A stretch of DNA of 59,698 bases from contig JAJDUT010000099.1 in assembly GCA_022826515.1 (NCBI GenBank), forward strand, positions 1 to 59,698. The letters are read 5' to 3'. Made by a program: the position numbers and the translations under genes. The notes beneath the pieces were generated by a model that did no database searches, was not told where the DNA came from, and saw only the letters and a list, made by a program, of their open reading frames with translations. Below, in pieces: positions 27,236 to 36,608 of the stretch (within the stretch, counting starts at the first letter, position 1; each line of letters starts with the position of its first letter). This DNA is from Candidatus Latescibacterota bacterium. Its GTDB lineage: Bacteria; Latescibacterota; UBA2968; UBA8231.

Positions 27236-30200
27236 AGTAGCCCTTGACCCAGCGCGTATTGTATTCCTGCACGTACTCTAGGTGCGCGCTAGTTTGCGGA
27301 TAGTGCTCGCTCGCGGGGTACGGATAGCCAGACATCCCGTGAAAGGGCAGCGGCCCGACCGTTAGCGAGTGCGCCGAGTGCAGGTCCATGTCCTTGCCGA
27401 AGCCATCGGCGTACAGCAGGAACGAGCGCACGAGACCAGTCGAGGGCGGCGGCAAGGCGGCGAATTCAACGGTCAGCTCGTCGCCGTGGAACATGATGAC
27501 AAAGCGGTCGTCAATGTCCTCGACCAACTCCTCCACCGGACCGAAGCGGGTGAAGGCCCCAGCGTGGGTGCCCCAAGGCGCTTCTAACTCCAATTGATCG
27601 TAGTGATAGCGAAAAGCAAAGGTGCCCTTGATGGACGTATGAGCTGGGTAGCCGCGCCAGTGGAGGTCGCTTTGTGCCGGTTGCAGGCGGTGGACCTCAA
27701 GGGGAACGTCCGCAGCGTCGCCCACCAGCAATTGATCCCAGTAGAGCGCGGTATTGGTCTCGATCCGCAGCCGGTAGTCGTCAGACGGGAACAGACCCGC
27801 CAAGTCGAAGAGCGCGTGTTTGGGCAGGCCCGCCGGGCAACCCATATCTGCGCTGACTTCGATCCAGCCTCCCTCGCCATCGGCGACGGACAAACGCGGC
27901 GGATACAGCGACAAGCCGCGCTGCGCTGCGCTCCAATTCGAGGTCGAATGCGCGTAATCGACCCACCCGTAGCCGAGCAAGACCGGATGGGCGAATTCGG
28001 ACAGGTCGCCCAAATTCAGCTCTAGCGCATAGTCTTCGGCATAGCCGTGTATGTCGAGTCGGTCAAACCCGTCGTACCAATCGTCGTCGATCTCTTTCAG
28101 GGTAGCCAACACGTCCAGCCCCCGGTGATCGCTGGCGGCTACCGGCGGACGCAGACCCCGTAGGGGATACAGTTTGAACTCCGGGTAAGGAGGCTGGGAA
28201 AGCAGGCGCTCATTGGGATATACGTCAAACCCGGGCGGATGATCGACCACCACTAGTTCGAGAGCATCAACGTAAATGATCTCCTCTAGCTGGTTAGTCA
28301 ATTGCAAGACGTAGTGACCGTCCTTGGGGGCCAGCGGCCCCAACCGAACGTACTCGTCAGTGTCGGGCTGATAGTACTGACCCGGGGCGGTCAAATAGCC
28401 AATAATGGCCCCCCCTAAAATGTCGGTGACAAAGCGATAGCGCTCGCCGTCCCAAGCGTAGAGGATCGGGCACGAGGTCCCCTTGCGGTCGAGTTCCGTC
28501 AACTCCAGCCGCTGTCCGGCTCCAGTGGCCAACTCGGTCTGACGCACGCCGCCGGGCCAGAGGATGCGGATGAATTCGACCGAATCGCTCTGCGCCAAGC
28601 CAAAGTGGAGCACGCCCGCGTACCCCTCGCTGCGAATCTCGCGCTTCTGGAGGCGGTGGGTGGTTTTCACCTCCACCTTGGCCCCGACGCCGTCGCGGTT
28701 GCTGTTAAGCCCTTGGGCGGCGACCTCGATCCAGTGCCCCCCCTCACTTTGGTTGTGCAGCACCCGGCCACCGGTCCAAATATCCACGCGGCCATCGCCG
28801 TTGAAATCGGCCACGAGCGCAGCCCCGCCCGGCTCGTCAAGCGGAGATTGCGGCTGGAACTGACCGTCGTTATAAGCGAGCGGTTGCAGCCGCTCGTCCT
28901 CGCAGGCGAGCAAATCGAGGTCGCCGTCGTTGTCGAAATCGGCGGGAAGCAGCGCCTGCCCGCCGGACGCAGCCGACGCTTCAGCCCGGACGAAGGTGCG
29001 GCCAGCTTGGTTTATATGCGTTTCCACGGTACCGTTGGCCACGACCGCCAAATCCATATAGCCATCTTGGTTGAAATCCTCGACGGCCAAGCCCGCGCCC
29101 TGCACGGCACCCAAGCCCAAAGCTTCAGCGATTTCCGCAAACGTGCCGTCGCGATTGTTGGTTTGCACTTGCAGGCCCTCGGCCGAAAGCAGGACTATAT
29201 CCACGTCGCGGTCGTTGTCGAGGTCGGAGAATGCAGCCCGATCCGCCGCGACCGGATCGGCGGGTTGGCCCGTAGCAGCAAAGCGGGCCTCCCCGTCGTT
29301 GGCCAGCAGCGAGACGTGCGGGCCGAGCACTAGCACATCGAGGTCGCCGTCGTGGTCGGCATCGCCCAGCGCCACACCAGTCGAAGCCGCAGGCAAGTCT
29401 TCTCCGTCAGCCCACCCGCCGTCAGCCGCTCGATAGAGCAAGGTTCCGCCCGCGCCGCTGAGGACCAAGTCCGCGGTCCCATCGTTGTCGAGATCACCGG
29501 AGATCGCTCCAGTCGCCCCAAAGCCATCGGGAAGCGTCGGAGCAGCGAGCATTTCCCCGGTGCCGCCAGCGTACACCTGCAAGCTCTCGGCCTTTCGGCT
29601 GAGCTCAAGTCGAAGCCCGGCCAAGACATCCACCCGGCCATCCGCGTCAAAGTCGCCCAAAGCGGTAAAGCGCACCGAGTCAGTCGCCGGACCAGCCTCC
29701 GCAAATGCAAAAGGCCCAGCCACATCGTCCTGACTCGGATCGCCGCCACCAGCGTCGGCAACGGCCTCGGCGTATTTGCCCTGTCCCTGATAGGACGAAG
29801 AGACGCCTTGGTGCCCGGCTTGGCTGAGCTGGTTGAAGTGCTCCAAGGTGCTTTTCCACTCTTCCTCGCGCCCGAGCCGCCGATAGAGATTGGCCAGTCC
29901 GTAGTACGCCGACACATTGTAGGGATCGAGACGGATGGCATCCTTGAAGTCGGCGATGGCGGCCTCGCCCTCGTTTAGCTTGGCCCGCATCTGCCCCATG
30001 TAGTAGCGCACGTGGGGGTCGTCGCGGTCGGCAGCCGCGACCTTTTGCAAAGCGGCGAGCGCCTTGTCGTGCTCCCGACCTTGGGCATTGTAGATCAGAC
30101 CCAGCGCGTAGTTGGCGTGGAGGAGATCGGGATCGATGGAGAGGGCGGTTTGCAGAGCCGTGGCGGCGCTGTCGTACTTGCCGAGGGCGTAGTACGCAAT

Positions 30201-30440
30201 GCCTAAATTGGCCTGTGCACTAGCGTAGTCTGGAGCCAAGGCGAGGGCGCGGGCAAACTCCTCCCGACCGCGCGTGTAGTTGTGCTGATCCATATAGACC
30301 ACGCCCTGATTGTTGTACCAACGCGCCTTGGGGGGCCAAGCCGGCGACTCCTCGGGCGGCCCCTGTTCACAGGCCACTCCCAAGAGGGCCGCGACGAGAG
30401 GTAACAGAGCTTGGCGCATCTTGACGCTTATACGGGGCAT
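27228..30440 (-). CDS. TPR / FG-GAP / ASPIC-UnbV lipoprotein
   Basis: A protein of 1070 residues, or 1063 if translation starts at ATG 30419, which directly begins the signal peptide (RQALLPLVAALLGVAC lipobox). The domains in order are: four to six TPRs (about 40-210); an FG-GAP/VCBS propeller (about 245-560; repeated DFDADGRVD, DLDNDGTAD, DFDNDGDLD loops that bind calcium); an ASPIC/UnbV domain (about 575-660; GLNSNRDGVGAKVEV, ILWPGGVRQTE); and a large C-terminal region that resembles that of other CRTAC-type proteins. It is surface or periplasmic and its role is unknown. The gene overlaps PBP1A by 8 bases, suggesting a cell-wall connection. Confidence 0.85.
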   Translation of the reverse strand: MPRISVKMRQALLPLVAALLGVACEQGPPEESPAWPPKARWYNNQGVVYMDQHNYTRGREEFARALALAPDYASAQANLGIAYYALGKYDSAATALQTALSIDPDLLHANYALGLIYNAQGREHDKALAALQKVAAADRDDPHVRYYMGQMRAKLNEGEAAIADFKDAIRLDPYNVSAYYGLANLYRRLGREEEWKSTLEHFNQLSQAGHQGVSSSYQGQGKYAEAVADAGGGDPSQDDVAGPFAFAEAGPATDSVRFTALGDFDADGRVDVLAGLRLELSRKAESLQVYAGGTGEMLAAPTLPDGFGATGAISGDLDNDGTADLVLSGAGGTLLYRAADGGWADGEDLPAASTGVALGDADHDGDLDVLVLGPHVSLLANDGEARFAATGQPADPVAADRAAFSDLDNDRDVDIVLLSAEGLQVQTNNRDGTFAEIAEALGLGAVQGAGLAVEDFNQDGYMDLAVVANGTVETHINQAGRTFVRAEASAASGGQALLPADFDNDGDLDLLACEDERLQPLAYNDGQFQPQSPLDEPGGAALVADFNGDGRVDIWTGGRVLHNQSEGGHWIEVAAQGLNSNRDGVGAKVEVKTTHRLQKREIRSEGYAGVLHFGLAQSDSVEFIRILWPGGVRQTELATGAGQRLELTELDRKGTSCPILYAWDGERYRFVTDILGGAIIGYLTAPGQYYQPDTDEYVRLGPLAPKDGHYVLQLTNQLEEIIYVDALELVVVDHPPGFDVYPNERLLSQPPYPEFKLYPLRGLRPPVAASDHRGLDVLATLKEIDDDWYDGFDRLDIHGYAEDYALELNLGDLSEFAHPVLLGYGWVDYAHSTSNWSAAQRGLSLYPPRLSVADGEGGWIEVSADMGCPAGLPKHALFDLAGLFPSDDYRLRIETNTALYWDQLLVGDAADVPLEVHRLQPAQSDLHWRGYPAHTSIKGTFAFRYHYDQLELEAPWGTHAGAFTRFGPVEELVEDIDDRFVIMFHGDELTVEFAALPPPSTGLVRSFLLYADGFGKDMDLHSAHSLTVGPLPFHGMSGYPYPASEHYPQTSAHLEYVQEYNTRWVKGYYE

Positions 30441-30477
30441 GGTTATATTTTTCCCTTCTATAACGAGTGATTTTCGA

Positions 30478-30553
30478 GCGAGAGTAGCTCAGTTGGTAGA
30501 GCTCCACGTTGCCAACGTGGTTGTCGCGGGTTCGAGTCCCGTCTCTCGCTCCA
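30478..30553 (+). tRNA. tRNA-Gly (anticodon GCC)
   Basis: A complete 76-base cloverleaf: acceptor gcgagag/ctctcgc, D arm gctc/gagc, anticodon stem ccacg/cgtgg around loop ttgccaa (anticodon GCC), T stem gcggg/cccgt with ttcgagt, discriminator T and an encoded CCA. A T-run follows immediately and may end transcription. The region 30554-30757 downstream shows no gene, but has a half copy of the gtaggggcg palindrome motif near 30722. Confidence 0.97.
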
Positions 30554-30757
30554 TTTTTTTGCCTCAACCTCCATTTCAATATAGCCAAAACCCCCATTGA
30601 GAAAAGGCAGGCCCGGTCTTGCGTCGGGTCGAGTTATAGGGAGTCCACGCTCAATTTCCAGAGGCATTCGCGGAGTCGGCAAAGCAGTTGAGTTCCAAAG
30701 CGGCGGCCAAGCCAAAAATCTCCGCCCCTACAATGCCGACGCGCATGGCTGCCAAAG

Positions 30758-33151
30758 TTAGAGCTTCTCAGCGCGGCGTTCGCGGATTTGCAGCAGGGCC
30801 GGCAGCAGCGTGACGGACGTGATAAAACAGGACCCCAAGCCCACCAGCGAGAGCACGCCAATCGACGTGAGCGCCGGGTGGATAGCCGGCACCAATCCCG
30901 AAAAGCCGACCATCGTCGTCAGCGACGTACCCAACAGCGCGAGCCCGGTCGTGCGCAACACTAAACGCAGCGAGCCGCGGCCGACTTCTTGGTAGCGGTG
31001 GAAGATGTGGACGCTGTTATCAACGCCCATGCCAATGATCGTCGGAAAGGCGACCATGTTGTAGAGATTGAGCTTGATGTCAAACGCATACATGAAGCCC
31101 ACGACCCACACCAAGGCGTTCAAGAGCGGCGTGAGCACCAGCAGGGTATCGACGAAACTCCGCAGGTCGATGAGCAGCACTACCGCCACGACCGCGAGCG
31201 TGAGGATCACGGCGAGGGAGCTATCTTCGAGCATGACCTTGAGCATCTCGGCGACGATGATGTGCGAGCTAGAGGCTATGTAGGTCTTGCCCGTCGGCGT
31301 TTCAATGTGGCTGATTTCCTCGGCAAAGCGGATGGCGTCTTTCCCGTCCTTGAGCTCGACTGCGGCATTGATCGCCACAAAGTTGAGGATGTTGCCCTCC
31401 TTGTCCTTGAACTCATTGGTCAAGTCCGCGGGCAGGTCGTAGAGCGTGAGCTTCTCCACGTCGAGGTACGGGCGCAGCGAGTCCAGTTTAGCCCGCTCGC
31501 TCTCGCTGAACAGGCCCTCTTCCCGGTCGAGCAAGGCGCGGATATCGGCGATGAGTGCTAGCTTGGCGTCTTGGTCTTGCGGCAGCGCCGAGTACACGCT
31601 CTTGACGCTGAGGACCGTGGAGGAGTCGCCGTTAGTAGCCTTAATAGCCTCGACCGTGCGAACCACCTCCATGGCCTCGTCGTAGCTTTCGGTCAAGACG
31701 ATGGCCGGCGAGCGGCCTTCCTTCAGGCTCTGGGGCAGGCTGCCCTTGTTGATGTTGGGCGGCGGCGCGGGCTTGAGCTTGCTGAAGTCGTACTCAAATT
31801 CCAAATCGCCGAGGTGGTACAGCGAGTACCCGGTGATCACTGTGCCTATCAGCAAGGTGGCCCAAGGCTTGGGATAGCGACCGGTGCGCCACAGGACGCT
31901 TCTTTTGCGGATCGGGATGACCAACCGCAGGCGCTCGGCGAGGACGATAAAGGCCGGGCATATCGCAACCATGGCCACCAGCGAGAACAGGATACCAGTG
32001 CCGACGATAAAGCCGAACTCCGAGAACCCCTTAAAATCCGTCAACAGCAGTGAATAGAAGGCAATCGAGGTAGTAACCGCCGTCGTCGCCAGGGCCTTAC
32101 CCGTGTACCGAACGGTCACGGTCAGGGCCTGTTCGATGTCCATGCCTCGGCGGTGGGCTTCGCGGTAGCGAGCGAAGATGTGGATGCCAAAATCAATGCC
32201 CAGCCCAAAGAGGATGGCGAACAGCCCCACGGTGATCATATTGAGGCTACCGATGGCCAAGTAGGTGACGCCAAAAGTCCAAGTTAGGCTCATCATCAAC
32301 GGCAAGGTGATGAAGAGCGAGCCAACTACTTGGCGGAAGAACAGGGTGATGAGCAGCAGCACGCCGACGATGCTGTACAAGGCCGTTGACTTGAGGTCGC
32401 GGATAATGATCGTGAATTGGTTGGCGCTGTTTTGGAAACTGCCCTTATACACGCATTCGATGCTGGGGTGGAAGCGCTCCGGGCCGATGGCGGCAATGGT
32501 CTGGTCGAGATGATCGATTAGAGCGTGTGAAAAGGAGACATCCGTGGTAAGCCCAGCCGGGTAGAGCCGGAGGATGACGCCATTGCCCTCCTGCGTGATG
32601 AAGTATTGGCGATATTGCTCTGGAACCTCCGCGCCATCCTGCTGATATTTGGCCTCGATATCCGCAAAGTCGAGCACCTGCTCTTCCTCGTCGTCAAAGG
32701 CGAAGTAGAGCGGCGACTGCTTGAGCTTTTGCAACTCTACGTGCTCGTCGAGGCGGCGGTTGATTTCTTGTAGGTCCTCTAAGTCCATATAGAGGAGCTG
32801 GTTTCTTTCGAGCAGATCCTTTTTGCTGTCGAGGAGGCTCACCGAACTAATCAGCGGACTGTGTTCGAGCGAATCGGCCAAGACCTGCATGAAGGAAACG
32901 GCCGCGTCCAAGTCGTCGCTGGTAATGACGACCATCAGCGGGCCGATGCCGCCGATTCGGGCCTTGATGCGGTTGAGTTCCCTGACGCTGACGTAGTCGT
33001 CGGACAGCAGGTCGGCGAAGTCGGTCTTGATGTTTTGGGCCAGCTTGGCAGCGAAGAACCCGGCAAATACCGACAGGATAGTGGCCAGCGCAATTATGCC
33101 GATGTAGTGGTGGTAGATGTAGCGAACCAGGCGCTGGTGGCTTATGGGCAT
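30758..33151 (-). CDS. RND/MMPL-family lipid transporter (HpnN-like)
   Basis: A 797-residue RND-superfamily exporter with the MMPL pattern: one N-terminal helix (about residues 17-37), a periplasmic domain, a five-to-six-helix block with a sterol-sensing-like stretch (IDFGIHIFARYREA, GKALATTAVTTSIAFYSLL), a second periplasmic domain and a second helix block (GMGVDNSVHIFHRYQEV). HpnN and MmpL proteins move hopanoids and other lipids out of the inner membrane. It is the last gene of a four-gene operon with an MlaC protein 9 bases upstream, mirroring the HpnM/HpnN pairing of hopanoid producers. The cargo cannot be read from the sequence. Confidence 0.88.
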   Translation of the reverse strand: MPISHQRLVRYIYHHYIGIIALATILSVFAGFFAAKLAQNIKTDFADLLSDDYVSVRELNRIKARIGGIGPLMVVITSDDLDAAVSFMQVLADSLEHSPLISSVSLLDSKKDLLERNQLLYMDLEDLQEINRRLDEHVELQKLKQSPLYFAFDDEEEQVLDFADIEAKYQQDGAEVPEQYRQYFITQEGNGVILRLYPAGLTTDVSFSHALIDHLDQTIAAIGPERFHPSIECVYKGSFQNSANQFTIIIRDLKSTALYSIVGVLLLITLFFRQVVGSLFITLPLMMSLTWTFGVTYLAIGSLNMITVGLFAILFGLGIDFGIHIFARYREAHRRGMDIEQALTVTVRYTGKALATTAVTTSIAFYSLLLTDFKGFSEFGFIVGTGILFSLVAMVAICPAFIVLAERLRLVIPIRKRSVLWRTGRYPKPWATLLIGTVITGYSLYHLGDLEFEYDFSKLKPAPPPNINKGSLPQSLKEGRSPAIVLTESYDEAMEVVRTVEAIKATNGDSSTVLSVKSVYSALPQDQDAKLALIADIRALLDREEGLFSESERAKLDSLRPYLDVEKLTLYDLPADLTNEFKDKEGNILNFVAINAAVELKDGKDAIRFAEEISHIETPTGKTYIASSSHIIVAEMLKVMLEDSSLAVILTLAVVAVVLLIDLRSFVDTLLVLTPLLNALVWVVGFMYAFDIKLNLYNMVAFPTIIGMGVDNSVHIFHRYQEVGRGSLRLVLRTTGLALLGTSLTTMVGFSGLVPAIHPALTSIGVLSLVGLGSCFITSVTLLPALLQIRERRAEKL

Positions 33152-33160
33152 GGCGGAGGG

Positions 33161-33835
33161 TTAATCCTCGGTTGCACCGCCTGCAGGCGGCGAGAGCACC
33201 GTTTCCCGCAGACGGGCCAACTGCTTGTCGAGCTGGACGATCAGCTTCTCGTAGCCATTTTTCTCAATGTAGCGGGCATAGCGCCGCCTGTTGCCCTCAG
33301 CCGTGCTAACGCCGTCAATGACCAAATCGTATATCCGCCACACGCCCTCCACCCGATGGAGCTTGTATTCGATCTCTATTTCCTCATCCCGCACAGGTGC
33401 CAGCGCTTGGACGACAGCTGTGTCTCCTTGCACCTCGGCCGACTCGTAGCGGATTTCGCCCTCGCGGTAGTAGCGAGAGAAACTGTCGAAATTCTGCTCG
33501 CGGATGATGCTGCTGAAGGTCTCGACGAAGTGGTCTCGCTCGGCCGGGGAGCGTTCTTCCCAGTGATCTCCCAAGGCGAGGCGGCTCAATTCCCGGAAGT
33601 CAAAGGCCGCATTGATGTGCTTCTTGATCTGTTCCCGCACGGCCGGAGGCAGCGAGTCAGCCGGTGCCTCGGCGAGGATGGCCTGCACCTCGGCGTCGTG
33701 GCTTTTGAGGAAGGCAATGGGATCGTCGGCCGCGCTGACCACTGTGGCGCAAAAGACAGCCCACACACCGCACCATACGGCTCGACGACTCGACTGAGCT
33801 CGCCGAAGTCTGAGCTCGCCGAAGTCCTTTTTCAT
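33161..33835 (-). CDS. MlaC/Ttg2D/HpnM-family periplasmic lipid-binding protein
   Basis: A 224-residue exported protein of the MlaC family (toluene-tolerance Ttg2D). It has a hydrophobic signal segment (AVWCGVWAVFCATVVSA) and the conserved core: FDFRELSRLALGDHW, SPAERDHFVETFSSII, WRIYDLVIDGVS and a C-terminal Y..YI..NGYE. These proteins ferry a lipid across the periplasm. The N-terminal ~18 residues before the signal are encoded by a 16-bp tandem repeat (33795-33826), so the real start is uncertain. Its ATG overlaps the stop of the upstream fusion gene (ATGA), and the MMPL gene follows 9 bases later. Confidence 0.9.
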   Translation of the reverse strand: MKKDFGELRLRRAQSSRRAVWCGVWAVFCATVVSAADDPIAFLKSHDAEVQAILAEAPADSLPPAVREQIKKHINAAFDFRELSRLALGDHWEERSPAERDHFVETFSSIIREQNFDSFSRYYREGEIRYESAEVQGDTAVVQALAPVRDEEIEIEYKLHRVEGVWRIYDLVIDGVSTAEGNRRRYARYIEKNGYEKLIVQLDKQLARLRETVLSPPAGGATED

Positions 33836-35109
33836 TGTAGATCCTCCTCTGCGTACGCGCCGTTGGGAGCGGGGAGTCCGCCGCAGTAGTTGACAACGCG
33901 CCCGCCGTCAAAAGCCTCGCGCGTCCACACGCGCAAATCTGCGTAGTACGCCTCAGCGTACGAACGAGTCGAGTTGGCGTCTGTGAGCAGCCCCAAGCCG
34001 ATGGTGCGCTTAGCCGGCCGGCCACCCAACTTTTCCCGATGGTGCTTTTCCAAGTCAACGACCTCAAAAGTCCATCTGTTCAAATTGGTCGCGCCGCTTT
34101 CGACGACGAAAAACCAAGGCCGGAATATCTTGTCGCGCCGGCCCACTGTGCCTTCGAGCAAGGTCGTGCTCCACACGTATTTGAGCTGTTTGGGAACCCC
34201 CAACCAATTCTTGGAGAATATAACGTACAAACCAGCCGCGCTGTCGTTGGCGTCGTCGAGAAACTCGTTGCCTCCCTGCGGCAAGGCTGCGGCACGCCAG
34301 CACCAAGTCATAATCGGGTACTGGCGCGGATTCCAGTGGACGAATTTTCCCAAGATGACCGAATGGCTCGAATCGCGCGCCGCCATGTAGCGCCGGGGAC
34401 GCCCCTCTACGTGGTAGAGCACCGGTTTGTGCCGATCCTGTTTCTTCCACGGCCCCCACTCCATCGGCTGCGACCCATCCCAAGTAGCGGCAAAGTCCTC
34501 GAGGACGACGTACTCGCGCTCGGCAAGCTGGGCCTCCAGCACCGGCGGCGAATGGCCACCGTCGATCAGCGACTGATAGCGACGCCTGTAGTGGCTGGAG
34601 ACGGGCCGACCGTCGATCTTTAGCTCGGCGATTTTCCAAGTTCCGTCTGCGAGAATCAAGTCGGCCTCCACGCCGAGCGAGCGCGTAGCCAATAACGCAC
34701 GAAGCTGCGCCCGGCCCCGCTGACCATTCACTTCGAGGCTGTCCAAGCGCAAGCCGCGCCAATCCGGGGAAGCAAGCTGGACGGCCAAGTCGGCGCTGAG
34801 ACGATGCTGATAGGCTCTAACCAGTCGGCTGCGATAGTGCTCGACGAGGTGTGCAAAACGCAGATCGGATAGCAAGTCCCGGTATGCGTCCAGCGACTTT
34901 TCGAGATAGTCGCCAAAGGTCGTCGCAGTAAACTCGCCCACAGCCAAGTGCTCGCGCACTAAGCGGTCGGCCTCGTCGGTGCGCTCTCGGTTGGGAGCCT
35001 CTAGCAGCGCGTTCAGCCGCGCCACGGTTGCCGTCGCCCAAGCCGCGTCGGCCCAGCCGTCGCTTGGGCTAGCCAAAGCCAACAACAGGACCGTGCTAAG
35101 GAGTCGCAT
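33832..35109 (-). CDS. MlaC-like domain fused to DUF3047
   Basis: A 425-residue exported protein. After a signal peptide (LLSTVLLLALASPSDGWA), residues ~25-185 form a second MlaC-like domain (FTATTFGDYLEKSLDAY, WKIAELKIDGRPVSSHYRRRYQSLI). Residues ~205-410 match DUF3047 (DSSHSVILGKFVHWN, PIMTWCWRA, DDANDSAAGLYVIF, IGLGLLTDANSTRS..AYYADLRVW), a family of unknown function with a beta-sandwich feel. The fusion sits between tolC (14-base overlap) and a stand-alone mlaC (4-base overlap), so all are probably one machine. The DUF3047 part could bind a glycolipid or act on it; this is speculation. Confidence 0.82.
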   Translation of the reverse strand: MRLLSTVLLLALASPSDGWADAAWATATVARLNALLEAPNRERTDEADRLVREHLAVGEFTATTFGDYLEKSLDAYRDLLSDLRFAHLVEHYRSRLVRAYQHRLSADLAVQLASPDWRGLRLDSLEVNGQRGRAQLRALLATRSLGVEADLILADGTWKIAELKIDGRPVSSHYRRRYQSLIDGGHSPPVLEAQLAEREYVVLEDFAATWDGSQPMEWGPWKKQDRHKPVLYHVEGRPRRYMAARDSSHSVILGKFVHWNPRQYPIMTWCWRAAALPQGGNEFLDDANDSAAGLYVIFSKNWLGVPKQLKYVWSTTLLEGTVGRRDKIFRPWFFVVESGATNLNRWTFEVVDLEKHHREKLGGRPAKRTIGLGLLTDANSTRSYAEAYYADLRVWTREAFDGGRVVNYCGGLPAPNGAYAEEDLQ

Positions 35110-36460
35110 CGCGTCGAATCAGTTCGAGACCGCCCGTGGCCTTTTCGAGGCGGGCAACGCTGAGGTTGAAGTCGTACAGGGCTTCGCCATAGCCTTGTTC
35201 GCGGCGAGCCCAAGTCTCAAAGGCGGCGATCAAGTCGCCGATGGTCTGCGGGTCAAACTCAAAATCGTCGCGGGCCTCCCGCAGCCACTGCCGGGCCAAT
35301 CGCCGACTCTTACGCATGTCTTGTAAATCGCGGTCGGCGCGGCCATAGTCCAAATAGGCGCGGTGGACATCCAAGCGGATCCCCTCCTGCGCACCCGCTA
35401 CGCGCACTTCGAGCGCACGGTATTCAGCGCGTGCCCTATCTACATCCGCTGCCAACAAGTGCCATTCCAACGATTGCCGCACTCCGATGAAGACGCCGCC
35501 GTTAAAAAAGTTGAACTCATCTTTGACAAATGGGTTCCGCTGGTCGGTGCGGCCAGGGGCCACGGCGTAGCGCAAACCACCGCCGATGAACACTTGGGGC
35601 TGGTACGCGGCGCGGGCCGCTTGTGTGAGGGCTTGTTTGGCTGCGAGGCCCGCTTGCAGCTTGCGCCATTCCGGTCGCAAGTCGAGGGCTCGTGCGACCA
35701 ATTCGTCTAAGGGCGGGACTAAAGCGGCCACCGGCGCGAGCCGCTCGGCCCGGAGCATAAGCGGCGCATCGCTGGGCAGGCCCGTGCGCCAAGCTAACGC
35801 CGCCCGCGCCAAGGCCAATTGATCGCCAACCTCGCGCTGCTGCACGGCCAAATCGAGCTGAGCCAGCCGCAGCTTATAGCGGTCGGACGACGAGAGCGAG
35901 GGGTCGTCGTCCAGTTCCTCAGCTCTGCTAGCCAACTCATTGCTCACGCGCTGCGACAAGGAGTTCAAGTCTTGCGCCAACAGCAGCCCGTAGTACAGCT
36001 CCTTGACGGCAAAGGCCACATCCAACCGAGTCTGCGACAAATCGGACTGCTCCACAGCGACTCCTCGGGTCGCGGCCTCGTCCAAGTGGCGAGCAAGGCT
36101 GATGGGATAGAGTGGCTGCACAAATTGCAGTTCGGCGCGCGCAAAAGGCCCCAAGGATCGGAACCCCGTGGTATCAGAGGGCGGGTTGAATACGCTGCCC
36201 ATAGCATCTGGGACTAGGCCGCTTTCGCTATCTATGCGCAGGCGGGGAAGGATTTTAGCGGCCGCGGCTTGACGGCGGCGGGCGTCAGCCGACTCGACCT
36301 TCCAGCGGCCACTCGCAACCTCGCCATCGCGGTCCAAGGCGCGGTCGATAAGCTCAGTCAGCGTCCAGCGCTTGTCGGGCATTTGGGCGCGGGCCGGGAG
36401 GGTGGGCAAGCATATAGCAAGGCCCCAAATCCCTAGCCATAAGGGAGCGCAAATTTGCAT
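35096..36460 (-). CDS. TolC-family outer-membrane efflux protein
   Basis: A 454-residue outer-membrane factor with a signal peptide (LGIWGLAICLPTLPARA) and two long coiled helical hairpins, the two halves that form the periplasmic alpha-barrel (about residues 150-230 and 350-430). They are separated by beta-strand regions (ARAELQFVQPLYP, FNGGVFIGVRQSLEW). It is the first gene of the operon and overlaps the MlaC-DUF3047 gene by 14 bases. No membrane-fusion protein is encoded with it, unlike normal tripartite pumps, so the MlaC proteins may bridge the periplasm instead. Confidence 0.9.
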   Translation of the reverse strand: MQICAPLWLGIWGLAICLPTLPARAQMPDKRWTLTELIDRALDRDGEVASGRWKVESADARRRQAAAAKILPRLRIDSESGLVPDAMGSVFNPPSDTTGFRSLGPFARAELQFVQPLYPISLARHLDEAATRGVAVEQSDLSQTRLDVAFAVKELYYGLLLAQDLNSLSQRVSNELASRAEELDDDPSLSSSDRYKLRLAQLDLAVQQREVGDQLALARAALAWRTGLPSDAPLMLRAERLAPVAALVPPLDELVARALDLRPEWRKLQAGLAAKQALTQAARAAYQPQVFIGGGLRYAVAPGRTDQRNPFVKDEFNFFNGGVFIGVRQSLEWHLLAADVDRARAEYRALEVRVAGAQEGIRLDVHRAYLDYGRADRDLQDMRKSRRLARQWLREARDDFEFDPQTIGDLIAAFETWARREQGYGEALYDFNLSVARLEKATGGLELIRRDATP

Positions 36461-36551
36461 GCCAGTGGGAAATCTCAGCGGTGGAAGAGGCGGAATTCGC
36501 GGTGATAGCGCGAGTCCGTCATTTTTATAAGTTGTTAAAAATAGTTAAGTT

Positions 36552-36580
36552 AATATACAGACTAAGCAATTTAGCGTCAA
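36552..36580 (-). promoter_or_regulatory. Sigma70-type promoter of the tolC-mlaC-MMPL operon
   Basis: On the minus strand TTGACG (36580-36575) is followed after exactly 17 bases by TATATT (36557-36552). Transcription would start near 36545, about 85 bases before the tolC ATG. Hexamers and spacing are near consensus. It is the clearest promoter in the window. Confidence 0.65.
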
Positions 36581-36608
36581 TGTGAACGCCGGTCTGCTTC
36601 TTGGATTG

